From contig CATLBO010000013.1 in the NCBI GenBank assembly GCA_949879025.1, positions 1-46,483 of the forward strand: 46,483 bases of DNA, given 5' to 3'. Shown here piece by piece: positions 8,537 through 17,564 of the stretch (its first letter is position 1; each line of letters begins with the position of its first letter). The notes under the pieces are model-generated. The model was not told where the DNA came from. It searched no databases and worked only from the letters and a program-made list of their open reading frames with translations. Made by a program: the position numbers and the translations under genes. The DNA comes from an uncultured Hungatella sp. (lineage in GTDB: Bacteria > Bacillota > Clostridia > Lachnospirales > Lachnospiraceae).

Positions 8537-8574
8537 AAAAAAAGCCTGGGCAGCCCTTTTTTCGGCGCCCAGGC
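8537..8574 (-). terminator. Intrinsic terminator, expression platform of the ZTP riboswitch
   Basis: On the minus strand GCCTGGGC (8567-8574) pairs with GCCCAGGC (8544-8551) across a 15-base loop and is followed by at least seven T. The 5' arm is part of the conserved CCGCCTGGGC end of the aptamer, so ligand binding and terminator formation are mutually exclusive. Confidence 0.9.
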
Positions 8575-8637
8575 GGTCGGCTTGCTTTCCTACGTGCTCC
8601 CCTGTGGTTCTCCACATTCCGCCAGTCGCACGTTCTT
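8567..8637 (-). ncRNA. ZTP (pfl) riboswitch aptamer controlling purO-purH
   Basis: The minus strand reads GAACGTGCGACTGGCGG, then ATGTGGAGAACCACAGGGGA, GCACG and, after a linker, CCGCCTGGGC. These match the two conserved halves of the pfl motif: the GACTGGCG pseudoknot strand, the GGAACCACxGGGGAGC core and the CGCCTGGGC end. The class senses ZMP/ZTP, which accumulate when 10-formyl-folate is short, and turns genes on. Here it controls the enzymes that consume ZMP. The predicted transcript start is within about ten bases of the aptamer. Confidence 0.93.
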
Positions 8638-8642
8638 CCCTA

Positions 8643-8671
8643 ATCATATCTGATTCCAACATGGATTGCAA
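8643..8671 (-). promoter_or_regulatory. Promoter of the ZTP riboswitch-purO-purH operon
   Basis: On the minus strand TTGCAA (8666-8671), 17 bases, then TATGAT (8643-8648). Transcription would begin about at the first base of the aptamer. Confidence 0.75.
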
Positions 8672-8690
8672 GTCCTTTTTGAAAAAGGTG

Positions 8691-8719
8691 TGGCAATGAT
8701 GCCTGTGTTTTGGTACAAT
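8691..8719 (+). promoter_or_regulatory. Probable promoter of the GGDEF/EAL sensor gene
   Basis: An extended -10 (TGGTACAAT, -10 hexamer 8714-8719) follows a weak -35 (TGGCAA, 8691-8696) at 17-base spacing, 57 bases before the start codon. It is divergent from the purine operon promoter. Confidence 0.5.
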
Positions 8720-8775
8720 AAAGACAGAAATCCGGTTAACAGAAGCAGCGGGATACACAGGAAAGGAATGTGGAT

Positions 8776-11685
8776 ATGAAAGGCACACGATTACAAAAAA
8801 GGCTGGCAGCCCTTTTAAGCTTTGCTCTTGCAGTATGTATATCAGGCAGGTTCTATGCCCTCCCTGCTTACGGGAAAGAAAAAAAAACGGTAAAAGTCGC
8901 CTTCTTCCCCATGAACGGGTACCATGAAAAAGATTCAGCCGGAAATTTTACCGGCATGGATGTAGAGTATCTGGACGAACTGTGCCGGTTTACAGACTGG
9001 AATATAGAGTATGTAGAGTGTGAAAGCTGGGACATGGCGCTGGAACTTTTAAAGAGCAAGAAAATAGATCTGGTGGGAACTGCCCAATACTCGGCAGAAC
9101 GGGCTTCTGTCTATCAGTATGCAGATCTCCCCAGCGGCTACACATTCGGCATCATAGCCACCACCCCTGACAGTTCCCTGGCTTATGAGGACTTTGAGGC
9201 TATGAAGGGAATTACCTTCGGGATGGTGAAAACTTATGTGCGCAGAGGTGAATTTCTCCATTATCTGGCAGACAACGGCATCCGTTCCCCCAAAATCAGA
9301 GAATACAATTCCACGGCTGAACTTTTAGATGCTCTTGAAAAAGGGCAGATAGATGCCATGGTTCATACTTTCATGGAAATTAAAGAGGGTCAGCGCCTGG
9401 TGGGACGCTTTGCTCCCAGGCCTTTCTACTATATTACATATCCAGGCAATGATGATGTAATACGAGAGCTGAACTATGCCATTACAGATCTGAAAATGAG
9501 CGCCCCTGAACTGGAATCAAAGCTTATGAATAAATATTACCAGAGCCGGCTGGACAAGACCATTGTATTTACCACATCAGAAAAAGAATACATTGCCAAT
9601 GCAGGTAGAATTTCTGTCGGATACTATGACGGCTATTACCCGTTTATCTATGAAGATGAGGGCGAGTGTAAGGGATTGACCAGAGAACTGCTGGATGGTG
9701 CGGCTGCTGTTGCCGGACTGACGCTGTCCTGGCATAAATTCGATACTCCTGCTCAGGCAAGTCAGGCTTTGGCAAACGGCACTATTGACATCATGTCCTA
9801 CTGCGTCCATGAAGAGGAGGACTTCCAGCAGCCCGGCCTCGTAAGGATGAAAGATTATGCGCAGATTCCCCTGGTTCTGGTTATGAAGAAAAGCAAAGAA
9901 CTGGGTTCTGTGCAGACCCTTGCCACAGTTCCGTATTTGACCGCAGAGGCCGCCAAAATCGTTAATCTGGAGCATATATCCCTGGTAACCTGTGCTACTC
10001 AGCAGGAGTGCATGGACGCCGTAAAAAACGGCAGTGCCGATGCCGTGCTGTGCGACGGTTATCTGGCAGAGTATCTGCTCAGCGCCGAGATGCGTTATTA
10101 CAGCCTGGAAGTCAGAAGCGTGCTGGCCGGCGAGCACGGCATTGCCATCTCAATGCGCAGCGATGATCTGCAGCTTGCAGGCATCCTGAATAAAACAGTC
10201 CTTACAATAGATTCAAGAGCTGCCAATGATTATATGCTGGAGCATAATGTGTATTCCATGACAAGTGTGGCTCAGTTTATCCAGGATCACAGCACAATCA
10301 TTATTCTCCTTCTGCTTCTTATTATTGCCGCTGTGATTCTGGCAGCCCGGCATATAGTCAAAGACACGAAAAAAATACAGACTTTAATGTATAAAGATGT
10401 GGAAACAGACATCTGGAACTTAAACCATCTGCTGTTCTGGGGCAAGAAAGCCTTGCTGCCGGATCGGATGAAGCCTCAGTTTGCCATTGCCTATCTGAAC
10501 ATTGCCCACTTCCAAAAGTACAAAGTCATGTATGGATGGAGCAATGGACAAAAGCTCCTGACAGCCATAGCAGATACCCTGTCACACAGCATCAGCGGCA
10601 AGGGGGAAGTTTACGCTAAGGCTGACGGAGATCACTTTGTTCTTATGCTTTGCACAGAAAACGGAGATATTACACAGCGGGTAAGGGATATGGCCAAATC
10701 CGTTGAGGATCGGATTTTTCAGGAAATGGAATATCATATTGAACTTCAGATCGGCATCTGCTTTATTCCTCAGGGAAGCGATGACCTGCATGGAGCCATT
10801 GTCTGTGCAAGCCAGGCCATTGACTTTATCCGGGAAAACGGCGGAGACAATATTAAAGTTTATGATGAGTCCCTGGAAAAATCCATAATGGAACGCCATG
10901 AAAAAGAAAACCTTCTGGATTCCGTGGACATTGACAGCAACTTTACCACTTACTATCAGGCCAAGACGGATGTAAACACGGAAAAAATCGTAGGAGCCGA
11001 GGCGCTGGTAAGATTTCTGGATCCTACCGCTCACGGCGCCGTAAGATCTCCAGGCTTTTTCATACCTTATTATGAAGAAACCGGCAGAGTAACTGATATC
11101 GATTTCTTTGTCCTTCGGTGTGTGTGCAGAATGCTCCGCAAACGCCTTGACCATGGGGAATCCGTTGTGACCATTTCCTGCAACTTCTCCAGGCTGCATT
11201 TTATAAAGCCTGGCTTTGCCAGACAATTTGAAAGCATTCTTGAGCAGTATCAGATCCCTAAAGAACTGATTGAAGTGGAGATAACAGAAACCCTTGTCAT
11301 GGAAGAAATACAGGAGAAAGCTGCCAAGCAGACCTTAGACGATCTTCACGCCAACGGCATCCGGCTGTCCATTGATGATTTCGGGTCCGGATACTCATCC
11401 CTGGGCGTAATTGAAAAAATACCTGCCTCTGTCATAAAGCTGGACCGTTCGTTCTTGCTAAATCAGGAAGACCGGATGCGGCAGGTAAAAATCATGAAAA
11501 GTATTGTAGATCTTGCCTCTGACCTGGGAGCGCAGATCGTGTGCGAAGGCGTGGAAACTGATGCAGATGTGGAACTGATGAGAGAGATCGGCGCCTGCAT
11601 AGCTCAGGGATACCGCTATGCAAAGCCTGTACCCGAAGATGAATTTGAGATGAGGCTTACAGAAAACAACGCAGTAAATTTCTAA
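8776..11685 (+). CDS. Membrane sensor: two solute-binding domains, degenerate GGDEF, EAL phosphodiesterase
   Basis: The protein is about 969 residues from the ATG at 8776, eight bases after AAAGGA; the GTG at 8770 is too close to that site. A signal or anchor segment is at about 10-32. Two type-3 periplasmic-binding domains follow at about 40-270 and 280-500. A transmembrane helix (about 505-528, IIILLLLLIIAAVILAA) then leads to cytosolic GGDEF (about 540-690) and EAL (about 705-960) domains. The GGDEF signature is replaced by ADGDHF, so cyclase activity is doubtful. The EAL domain keeps GAEALVRF, the Asn in ISCNFS, the Glu in ITET, IDDFGSGYSSL, KLDRSF, CEGVET and QGYRYAKP, so it probably hydrolyses cyclic-di-GMP. 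The ligand is probably an amino acid or other small solute (inference). Confidence 0.9.
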   Translation: MKGTRLQKRLAALLSFALAVCISGRFYALPAYGKEKKTVKVAFFPMNGYHEKDSAGNFTGMDVEYLDELCRFTDWNIEYVECESWDMALELLKSKKIDLVGTAQYSAERASVYQYADLPSGYTFGIIATTPDSSLAYEDFEAMKGITFGMVKTYVRRGEFLHYLADNGIRSPKIREYNSTAELLDALEKGQIDAMVHTFMEIKEGQRLVGRFAPRPFYYITYPGNDDVIRELNYAITDLKMSAPELESKLMNKYYQSRLDKTIVFTTSEKEYIANAGRISVGYYDGYYPFIYEDEGECKGLTRELLDGAAAVAGLTLSWHKFDTPAQASQALANGTIDIMSYCVHEEEDFQQPGLVRMKDYAQIPLVLVMKKSKELGSVQTLATVPYLTAEAAKIVNLEHISLVTCATQQECMDAVKNGSADAVLCDGYLAEYLLSAEMRYYSLEVRSVLAGEHGIAISMRSDDLQLAGILNKTVLTIDSRAANDYMLEHNVYSMTSVAQFIQDHSTIIILLLLLIIAAVILAARHIVKDTKKIQTLMYKDVETDIWNLNHLLFWGKKALLPDRMKPQFAIAYLNIAHFQKYKVMYGWSNGQKLLTAIADTLSHSISGKGEVYAKADGDHFVLMLCTENGDITQRVRDMAKSVEDRIFQEMEYHIELQIGICFIPQGSDDLHGAIVCASQAIDFIRENGGDNIKVYDESLEKSIMERHEKENLLDSVDIDSNFTTYYQAKTDVNTEKIVGAEALVRFLDPTAHGAVRSPGFFIPYYEETGRVTDIDFFVLRCVCRMLRKRLDHGESVVTISCNFSRLHFIKPGFARQFESILEQYQIPKELIEVEITETLVMEEIQEKAAKQTLDDLHANGIRLSIDDFGSGYSSLGVIEKIPASVIKLDRSFLLNQEDRMRQVKIMKSIVDLASDLGAQIVCEGVETDADVELMREIGACIAQGYRYAKPVPEDEFEMRLTENNAVNF

Positions 11686-11696
11686 TTTATAAAATC

Positions 11697-11737
11697 AGGC
11701 CTGGAACAGAAAAACCGTCTGTCCAGGCCTTTATTTT
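11697..11737. terminator. Intrinsic terminator between convergent genes
   Basis: AGGCCTGGA (11697-11705) pairs with TCCAGGCCT (11722-11730), followed by TTATTTT. The minus side is preceded by A-rich sequence, so it may serve both the sensor gene and the ABC permease gene. Confidence 0.85.
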
Positions 11738-11738
11738 G

Positions 11739-13082
11739 TCACTCATTTCGGATAGCTGCCAGCGGGCTTAACTTCATGGCCCGGAGGGACGGGAAGAAGC
11801 CTGCCGCCATGCCTACAAAGATAGCAAATACCACTGCTGACCCTGCCAGCCACAAAGGAATCCTGGAAATGTCGCCTTCAATTCCCATCATGGCCTGCCC
11901 CAGACCCAAAAAATTGTTCATGGCATAGGATACTGCATAGCTGATGGCCAAGCCAATGACGCCTCCCATAAATCCGATAAACCCTGACTCCATGAGAAAC
12001 ATGTTTCTGATATTTCCCATATCACATCCCAATACCTTGATAACCCCGATTTCCTTTGTCCTCTCATAAATGGACATCATCATGGTATTGGCAATGCCAA
12101 TAGCCGCCACAAACAGGGAGATGGCGCCGATTCCTCCCAGCACCAGCTGAATCATGTCATAAGTCTGCTGGGACTGCTCAATCCACTCCATCTGGCTGTT
12201 GGCCTGATATCCCATATCGGTAATGGACTTCTGCACTTCTGTTACATTTTCCATATCATCCACAAATACTACAGCACTATTGTAAATAAAATATGGGTAT
12301 GGCTTTCCCTTCTTGTTAGTAGGCTGGTCGGGAATAGGCCTCTTCTTAAAAATCTGCTTCAGCTGGGCTTTCAGCCCTTCAATCTCCGTATAAACGGAGT
12401 ATGCATAGTTGTTATAATCATCAACGCTGCCTTCCACCACGCCTGCCGCTTCAATCATATACTTTTTAGGCGGTTTTACTCCATTTTCTCCTCCGCCTTG
12501 GGACTGATAGTAGGCATCCATATCAAAAATCACGAACATAGGCTTATTCATATAGTCAACCGCCGGAAGTTCCTGAGTGTCCCAGTATCCTTCTCCGGTC
12601 TTACTGTTGCGGAACCACTGGATAATACAGTTTCCATAAATCAGCTTCATAGGGTCGCCCTTTTGCGGGATCTCTCCTTGTCCTAAGGGAATCTTCTCCA
12701 GATACTCCTGGCTGACTCCTGTGATCTCTGTGGTTGTCTCATAAAGCCCCTGTTTCAGCATGACATAAACCGACAGCATGGGAGAAACTCCCTTCACATG
12801 ATCCAAACGCTTAAACTGTTCCATAACGTCATCCGTCAAATACATGGGATCGGAATCGCCGGAACCAGAATCAAAGCGGGAGCCGGAATAAATGGTTACC
12901 GTAGTCATATCTCCGTAAGAGGAATACATCTCCAGCATCAACTGGTTCAGGCCAATTCCTAAAGACACCATTATTACCACTGACGCCACGCCGATAATAA
13001 CTCCCAAAACCGTCAGAGCTGTACGAAGCTTCCGTCTTCTTAAATTATTGACGCTCATAGCGAGCAAATCAAGAAATCTCAT
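11739..13082 (-). CDS. ABC transporter permease, MacB/FtsX type
   Basis: The 447-residue protein begins MRFLDLLAMSVNNLRRRKLR, the typical amphipathic start of FtsX/MacB permeases. One membrane helix follows (about 21-47, LTVLGVIIGVASVVIMV). A large extracellular domain spans about 48-315. Three C-terminal helices include GAISLFVAAIGIANTMMMS with the conserved YERTKEIGVIKVLG loop, and the protein ends in SLRAMKLSPLAAIRNE. Such permeases do not import solutes; they transmit ATPase motion across the membrane to extrude substrates or drive extracellular proteins. The ATG at 13082 overlaps the end of the preceding gene by 14 bases, so the two are translationally coupled. Confidence 0.9.
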   Translation of the reverse strand: MRFLDLLAMSVNNLRRRKLRTALTVLGVIIGVASVVIMVSLGIGLNQLMLEMYSSYGDMTTVTIYSGSRFDSGSGDSDPMYLTDDVMEQFKRLDHVKGVSPMLSVYVMLKQGLYETTTEITGVSQEYLEKIPLGQGEIPQKGDPMKLIYGNCIIQWFRNSKTGEGYWDTQELPAVDYMNKPMFVIFDMDAYYQSQGGGENGVKPPKKYMIEAAGVVEGSVDDYNNYAYSVYTEIEGLKAQLKQIFKKRPIPDQPTNKKGKPYPYFIYNSAVVFVDDMENVTEVQKSITDMGYQANSQMEWIEQSQQTYDMIQLVLGGIGAISLFVAAIGIANTMMMSIYERTKEIGVIKVLGCDMGNIRNMFLMESGFIGFMGGVIGLAISYAVSYAMNNFLGLGQAMMGIEGDISRIPLWLAGSAVVFAIFVGMAAGFFPSLRAMKLSPLAAIRNE

Positions 13083-14898
13083 CGTCTATCTCTTCCTCTT
13101 CCCGGCGGGCTTTCTTTTTCTTCCTTATGCGCACTGCCCCAAAGCCTCCAAGTGCAGCCAATACTGCAATGCCAATGATAATGGGGACTTTATACTTTAC
13201 AAGGGGTGATACATTCTCCATGGGGACGTCAGTAAAGTCCCCCACATCAATGTCTTCGCCAAGCCCTTCCCCCATATCCTCTGTCACAAACAGAGACAGT
13301 TCTTTCTCCTCAGCCTCCTGAACCTCTCCGTTTTCGTCCTCGTATGTAATCAGCACCTTTATCTTGCCTTCATCCTGAGTAGGCGCAACAGCTGTCAGCA
13401 TCACATCCACATTTCCCGTCTCCCCAGGCTTTATGTTTCCCACATAGGTTTCTGCCGTCTGGATAGAATCCGCCTCAAACTTTACCATCACATTATACAA
13501 AAGCACTTTGCCTGTATTGTTAATCGGGAACATGATGTTGCTTTCCGAGCCTACAGTAATATTATCCGGCATCACTTCTATAGTTCCCGTATTAAGCCTG
13601 GCAATCTGTTTAATGGGAATATCAATAGTCACTGTTTCCGAGGCATTTTTAAACTCCGGGCTGTCATAGGTTTCCTTAATGCTCAGGGCATAGGAGCGCT
13701 GGTCAATGCCTGCCCTGGACAGAAGATCAATGCTCAGCTCCGTCACTTCACCCGCAGCAAGGGAATTGACCACCACTGATGAGGAACCGGAAGCTGTTGT
13801 AAAAATGGCGCTGTTGTCAACCTTCTCCGATTCCAGAGAAAACAGGATATTGCTGGCTGCAATACTGGAGGATGCGTTTTTCATCCTGAGAATCAGCTTA
13901 AAAGGCTCTCCTGCTATGATAGTCTCGGGAACGGTCTGGAAGCTGTCTACCACAATTCTGGCCTTTGTCCTGTCATTCTCATTGAAATCGCCGCTGGAGT
14001 CCTCATCTTTCTCTTTATTTTTAATCCGAACCCAAAAGGTCTCCTCTTCCTTCAAAAGATCCCCGGTTGCAGTTTCCCGGTAATTAATCTCAAATTTAAT
14101 GGGGTAATATCCTGAATACACCTCAGAGCGGATCGCCATACTGTAAGGCAGCTGCACCACCTCGTCAGGCCCCACCCGTTCAAAGTTCCTGTCATAATTT
14201 CCTTCATTAATATCAAATGGGAATACGGTGCTGTCCTTGTCCAGGACCATGGACACATTTACGTCCACTGCCTCAGAATAACCGCTGTTGCGCATATTGA
14301 CAGCAAAATTTACCACATTTGGATATACGCCGTAAGGAGTTGCCTGTCCTTCGCCCAGAACGAACCCCACATCCCTGTCCTTTTCTTTGTCCTCATCATC
14401 TGCGCCTGTAGACTTGGACACCCATATATTCACAGCCTCTATGGCTACTACCCGGTTATCTTTGCTGCTGACCTCCACATTTACATGATAATACCCTTCC
14501 GGCAGATCCGCCCGCACCTTTGCCGGCAGGGAAACGCTCTTCTTTCCGCCTGCGCGTATGGTACCCACATATTTCGTATCAAACAGGCCGGAAGTTACTT
14601 CAAAGGGAAAAACATACTCTCCCTCCACCGCATCAGGTCTGGCAATATAGGAAAGATCTTCGGAAAACCCTACTTCTACATCTTCCCATGTTTCTCCGTC
14701 ATTGTTCTCCAGGGTAAAGGTAACACTCATCTTCTTTCCTGTGCGTCCCCGTGGCACATTGGGAGTAACCACTACGTGATTATCTCCGTTGTTAACAAGC
14801 TCCGCCCAAGCCGGCGCCGGAGCTGCCACAGCCATAGATAAAGCAGCGGCGGCAGCTAACAAGAATGCTGCTCCCCTGGCAAAAAAATTCTTTCTCAT
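13069..14898 (-). CDS. Secreted, C-terminally membrane-anchored CARDB/COG1361-like protein
   Basis: The 609-residue protein has a signal peptide (AAFLLAAAAALSMAVAAPAPAWA, about 10-32). Several Ig-like beta-sandwich repeats follow, with CARDB/NEW3-like phrases such as VTFTLENNDGETWEDV, FAVNMRNSGYSEAVDV, LILRMKNASSS and MFPINNTGKVLLYNVMV. A C-terminal membrane helix (about 568-590) is followed by a Lys/Arg then Glu-rich tail inside. It lies between the ATPase and permease genes; its ATG shares a base with the ATPase stop (TAATG). The arrangement suggests a surface domain that works with the MacB-like permease, as an adaptor or substrate-binding arm. There is no enzymatic motif. Confidence 0.82.
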   Translation of the reverse strand: MRKNFFARGAAFLLAAAAALSMAVAAPAPAWAELVNNGDNHVVVTPNVPRGRTGKKMSVTFTLENNDGETWEDVEVGFSEDLSYIARPDAVEGEYVFPFEVTSGLFDTKYVGTIRAGGKKSVSLPAKVRADLPEGYYHVNVEVSSKDNRVVAIEAVNIWVSKSTGADDEDKEKDRDVGFVLGEGQATPYGVYPNVVNFAVNMRNSGYSEAVDVNVSMVLDKDSTVFPFDINEGNYDRNFERVGPDEVVQLPYSMAIRSEVYSGYYPIKFEINYRETATGDLLKEEETFWVRIKNKEKDEDSSGDFNENDRTKARIVVDSFQTVPETIIAGEPFKLILRMKNASSSIAASNILFSLESEKVDNSAIFTTASGSSSVVVNSLAAGEVTELSIDLLSRAGIDQRSYALSIKETYDSPEFKNASETVTIDIPIKQIARLNTGTIEVMPDNITVGSESNIMFPINNTGKVLLYNVMVKFEADSIQTAETYVGNIKPGETGNVDVMLTAVAPTQDEGKIKVLITYEDENGEVQEAEEKELSLFVTEDMGEGLGEDIDVGDFTDVPMENVSPLVKYKVPIIIGIAVLAALGGFGAVRIRKKKKARREEEEIDDEIS

Positions 14899-15662
14899 TA
14901 CTTAATCTCCTCTTCCTCATCATGTTGGCATTCCTCGATCTTAAAGATCTTGCCGTCTACTATGTGAAACTGCCTGTCCGCATAAGATGCCAAATGATTG
15001 TCATGGGTAACCATAACCAAAGTCTGGTTCTGCTCCCTGACGATCCGGCGCATTAGCTTTAAAATCTCCATAGTGGTCTTGGAATCCAAGTTTCCTGTAG
15101 GCTCGTCTGCAAAAATAATCCTGGGATTCACTGCCAGCGCCCTTGCAATTCCCACTCTCTGCTGCTGCCCGCCGGACATGGCATTTGCCATATGGTTCAT
15201 CTGCTTCTCCAGCCCCACCAGTTTTAAATATTTTCTGGCAATCTCATTCCGCTTCCGCCTGGGCATTCCCCGAAATGACAGAGGCAGGGCCACGTTTTCC
15301 ACCGCATTCAAAGTTTTTAACAGATTGTATGACTGGAAAATGAATCCTACCCTGGCCCTTCGAAAAGCTACCAGCTCATTTTCCTTCATCTTTTCAATAT
15401 GAATCTTATCAATGACAATCTCCCCCCTGGAGGGCTTCTCCAGTCCTGCCAGCATATTAAGCAGTGTGGACTTCCCTGATCCGGAAGGACCTACTATGGC
15501 GCAGAATTCCCCTCGATACATGGTAAAGTCCACGCCTCCCAGGGCATAGACTTTCGTTTCGCCTACCCTGTAAATTTTATATAAATTTTTCACCTGGATT
15601 ATGGGTACCCGTTCCTTTAAAGGACTGCAGACAGCGCCCTGTTCTTCCTTTTGTTCTGACAA
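14898..15662 (-). CDS. ABC transporter ATP-binding protein, MacB/LolD type
   Basis: The 254-residue ATPase has Walker A GPSGSGKST, the Q-loop in FIFQSYNLL, signature MSGGQQQRVGIARA, Walker B IIFADEPTG, the D-loop NLDSKT and switch histidine VTHD. The sequence pattern is that of the MacB/LolD family, which pairs with FtsX-type permeases. I chose the TTG at 15662, seven bases or so after GGGAGGGG; a GTG at 15731 would add 23 residues without a good site. It is first in the three-gene operon ATPase, CARDB protein, permease. The very short junctions argue that all three form one complex. Confidence 0.88.
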   Translation of the reverse strand: MSEQKEEQGAVCSPLKERVPIIQVKNLYKIYRVGETKVYALGGVDFTMYRGEFCAIVGPSGSGKSTLLNMLAGLEKPSRGEIVIDKIHIEKMKENELVAFRRARVGFIFQSYNLLKTLNAVENVALPLSFRGMPRRKRNEIARKYLKLVGLEKQMNHMANAMSGGQQQRVGIARALAVNPRIIFADEPTGNLDSKTTMEILKLMRRIVREQNQTLVMVTHDNHLASYADRQFHIVDGKIFKIEECQHDEEEEIK

Positions 15663-15891
15663 TCCTATCCCCTCCCTATATCTGACAGCGGTGCTGCCTG
15701 TCTTATTGTGACTATATCTTACAACCCCCACACACGTTTGTCACATCATTTATTCTTAATGTTCTTTAAACTTTTCTTACATGGACACAGGCAAATCATA
15801 AAGCATCGGGCTGGAGCCTTATCCAAATGGCATTGCCGGTAAACAGTAAAGATGCATTTCATTATTATATCATATTTTAAGAAAAAAGTAG

Positions 15892-15920
15892 TAGAAATCT
15901 ATTGTAACATTCGCTATAAT
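15892..15920 (+). promoter_or_regulatory. Probable pyrBI promoter
   Basis: TAGAAA (15892-15897, four of six to consensus), 17 bases, TATAAT (15915-15920), 33 bases before the pyrB start. The leader is short, with no attenuator visible between it and pyrB. Confidence 0.55.
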
Positions 15921-15952
15921 GGGTTACGAATAAAAAGAAAAGGAGAACCCCC

Positions 15953-16876
15953 ATGAGACATCTGTTAAATCCTTTAGATTTTTCTGTGGAAGAAATAAGC
16001 AGTCTTCTGGATCTTGCCTCAGATATTGAGCACAATCTCCCCCGATATGCCCATGTCTGTGACGGGAAAAAAATCGCAACCCTTTTTTATGAGCCAAGCA
16101 CCCGGACTCGTCTGAGTTTCGAATCTGCCATGTTGAATCTTGGCGGCAGCGTACTTGGCTTTTCTTCTGCCAGCTCCAGCTCTGCTGCCAAAGGAGAAAG
16201 CGTGTCTGACACCATCCGCATGGTTTCCTGCTACGCAGATATCTGTGCCATGCGCCACCCCAAAGAAGGCGCGCCTTTGGTTGCTTCTCTTCACTCTTCT
16301 ATCCCGGTAATTAATGCCGGAGACGGCGGTCATCAGCATCCCACTCAGACGCTTACAGACTTAATGACCATCCGCTCTCTTCTGGGACGCCTTGACAATA
16401 TGACGGTAGGCTTGTGCGGCGATCTAAAATTCGGACGTACAGTCCACTCCCTTATTAACGCCCTGGTGCGCTATCCCAATGTCAGGTTCCTTCTCATCTC
16501 TCCCACGGAACTAAAGATTCCCGAATACATCCGTGAAGATGTCTTAAGGGCAAATAATATTGAGTTTGTTGAGGTAGACAGCTTGGATGCCGCCATGCCG
16601 GAGCTTGACATCCTTTACATGACCAGGGTCCAGCGGGAACGCTTCTTCAATGAGGAGGACTATATCCGGTTAAAAGACTGCTACATTCTGGACAAGGCCA
16701 AAATGAAGCTGGCTAAGGATCATATGTTTGTTCTCCATCCTCTTCCGAGAGTCAACGAGATTTCCGTGGAAGTAGATGACGACCCAAGAGCCGCCTATTT
16801 CCGTCAGGTACAATATGGAGTATATGTGCGTATGGCTCTGATCATGACGTTACTGGAGGTGGCAAAACCATGTTAA
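15953..16876 (+). CDS. pyrB: Aspartate carbamoyltransferase catalytic subunit
   Basis: The 307-residue enzyme condenses carbamoyl phosphate with aspartate, the first committed step of pyrimidine synthesis. Visible active-site motifs are the carbamoyl phosphate loop STRTRLSFE at 49-57, the 80s-loop region around SSAAKGES with its Ser and Lys, [11 protein letters not shown], and HPLPR with NEI near the C-terminus. The length is normal. The ATG follows AAGGAGAACC. It overlaps pyrI by seven bases, giving the ATCase catalytic/regulatory pair as in enterobacteria and some Clostridia. No other pyr genes are in the window. Confidence 0.95.
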   Translation: MRHLLNPLDFSVEEISSLLDLASDIEHNLPRYAHVCDGKKIATLFYEPSTRTRLSFESAMLNLGGSVLGFSSASSSSAAKGESVSDTIRMVSCYADICAMRHPKEGAPLVASLHSSIPVINAGDGGHQHPTQTLTDLMTIRSLLGRLDNMTVGLCGDLKFGRTVHSLINALVRYPNVRFLLISPTELKIPEYIREDVLRANNIEFVEVDSLDAAMPELDILYMTRVQRERFFNEEDYIRLKDCYILDKAKMKLAKDHMFVLHPLPRVNEISVEVDDDPRAAYFRQVQYGVYVRMALIMTLLEVAKPC

Positions 16877-17295
16877 ATATCAGCGGATTAAGTGAAGGTA
16901 TTGTTCTGGATCACATCCAGGCAGGAAAAAGCCTGGACATCTATTATCATCTGGGATTGGACAAGCTGGAATGCCAGGTTGCCATCATAAAAAATGCCAA
17001 AAGCAGCAAAATGGGACGGAAAGACATCATCAAAATCGAAGGACCCTTAGACAGCCTGAATCTGGAAGTCCTGGGCTACATTGATCACAATATTACGGTC
17101 AATATTATCCGGGATAACAAAATCGTTGAAAAAAAGACTCTGAAACTGCCAAGGAAGATCACCAATGTAATCCAGTGCAAAAATCCCCGCTGCATTACCT
17201 CCATCGAACAGGAACTTCCCCACATTTTCTATTTGTCAGATACGGCGACAGAAACTTACCGGTGCATGTACTGTGAAGAAAAATACGGGAAATAA
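16870..17295 (+). CDS. pyrI: Aspartate carbamoyltransferase regulatory subunit
   Basis: The 141-residue protein binds nucleotides at its N-terminal domain and contacts PyrB through a zinc domain. The zinc ligands are visible as C103 and C108 (CKNPRC) and C132 and C135 (CMYC). The N-terminal part has the expected beta/alpha pattern, with the nucleotide-site lysine likely in the KIEGP region. It is slightly shorter than the E. coli protein (about 153). It is coupled to pyrB by a seven-base overlap, which supports a CTP-inhibited, ATP-modulated holoenzyme (family knowledge). Confidence 0.95.
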   Translation: MLNISGLSEGIVLDHIQAGKSLDIYYHLGLDKLECQVAIIKNAKSSKMGRKDIIKIEGPLDSLNLEVLGYIDHNITVNIIRDNKIVEKKTLKLPRKITNVIQCKNPRCITSIEQELPHIFYLSDTATETYRCMYCEEKYGK

Positions 17296-17332
17296 AAGCT
17301 GACTGCCGTCGCGGCGGCATATAAGCCATAAA

Positions 17333-17450
17333 GGAGCTGCTGCAAAATAGATGAGCAATTATCTTTGGAGCAATGGCTCCACTTTTATGTCAAAGAATAG
17401 AAAAGAGAGGGTCGCAAAGTCATCGAATTAGATGATTTTGCAACACCCTC
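17333..17450. mobile_element. Putative MITE or solo IS ends (about 118 bp)
   Basis: The two ends, read inward, are GGAGCTGCTGCAAAATAGA and GAGGGTGTTGCAAAATCATC. They share a TGCAAAAT core and a G-rich tip, like imperfect terminal inverted repeats of IS1182-type elements. Inside are a hairpin GGAGC-AAT-GGCTCC (about 17370-17385) and, at the right end, a long imperfect dyad from about 17407 to 17450 (GAGGGTcGCAAAgTCATC against its complement). There is no transposase gene. I see no obvious target duplication. The element may also act as the pyrI terminator. Confidence 0.4.
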
Positions 17451-17564
17451 TGCTTTGAAATCCCACGGCCCAGTAGGCGGCATGAATTCAGGGATGCCAA
17501 TTGCGCCGCCTGATTTTTCATGTATTATGGCATATCCGCTGCCGGGCGCATGGAGATTTGCTAT

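Noticed and set aside
8444-8788. Upstream extension of the purO frame by 115 codons
   Set aside because: It passes through the ZTP riboswitch, its terminator and the promoter; the ATG at 8443 has a strong ribosome site.
10582-11226. Long antisense frame opposite the GGDEF/EAL gene
   Set aside because: It is a shadow frame of a clearly conserved gene.
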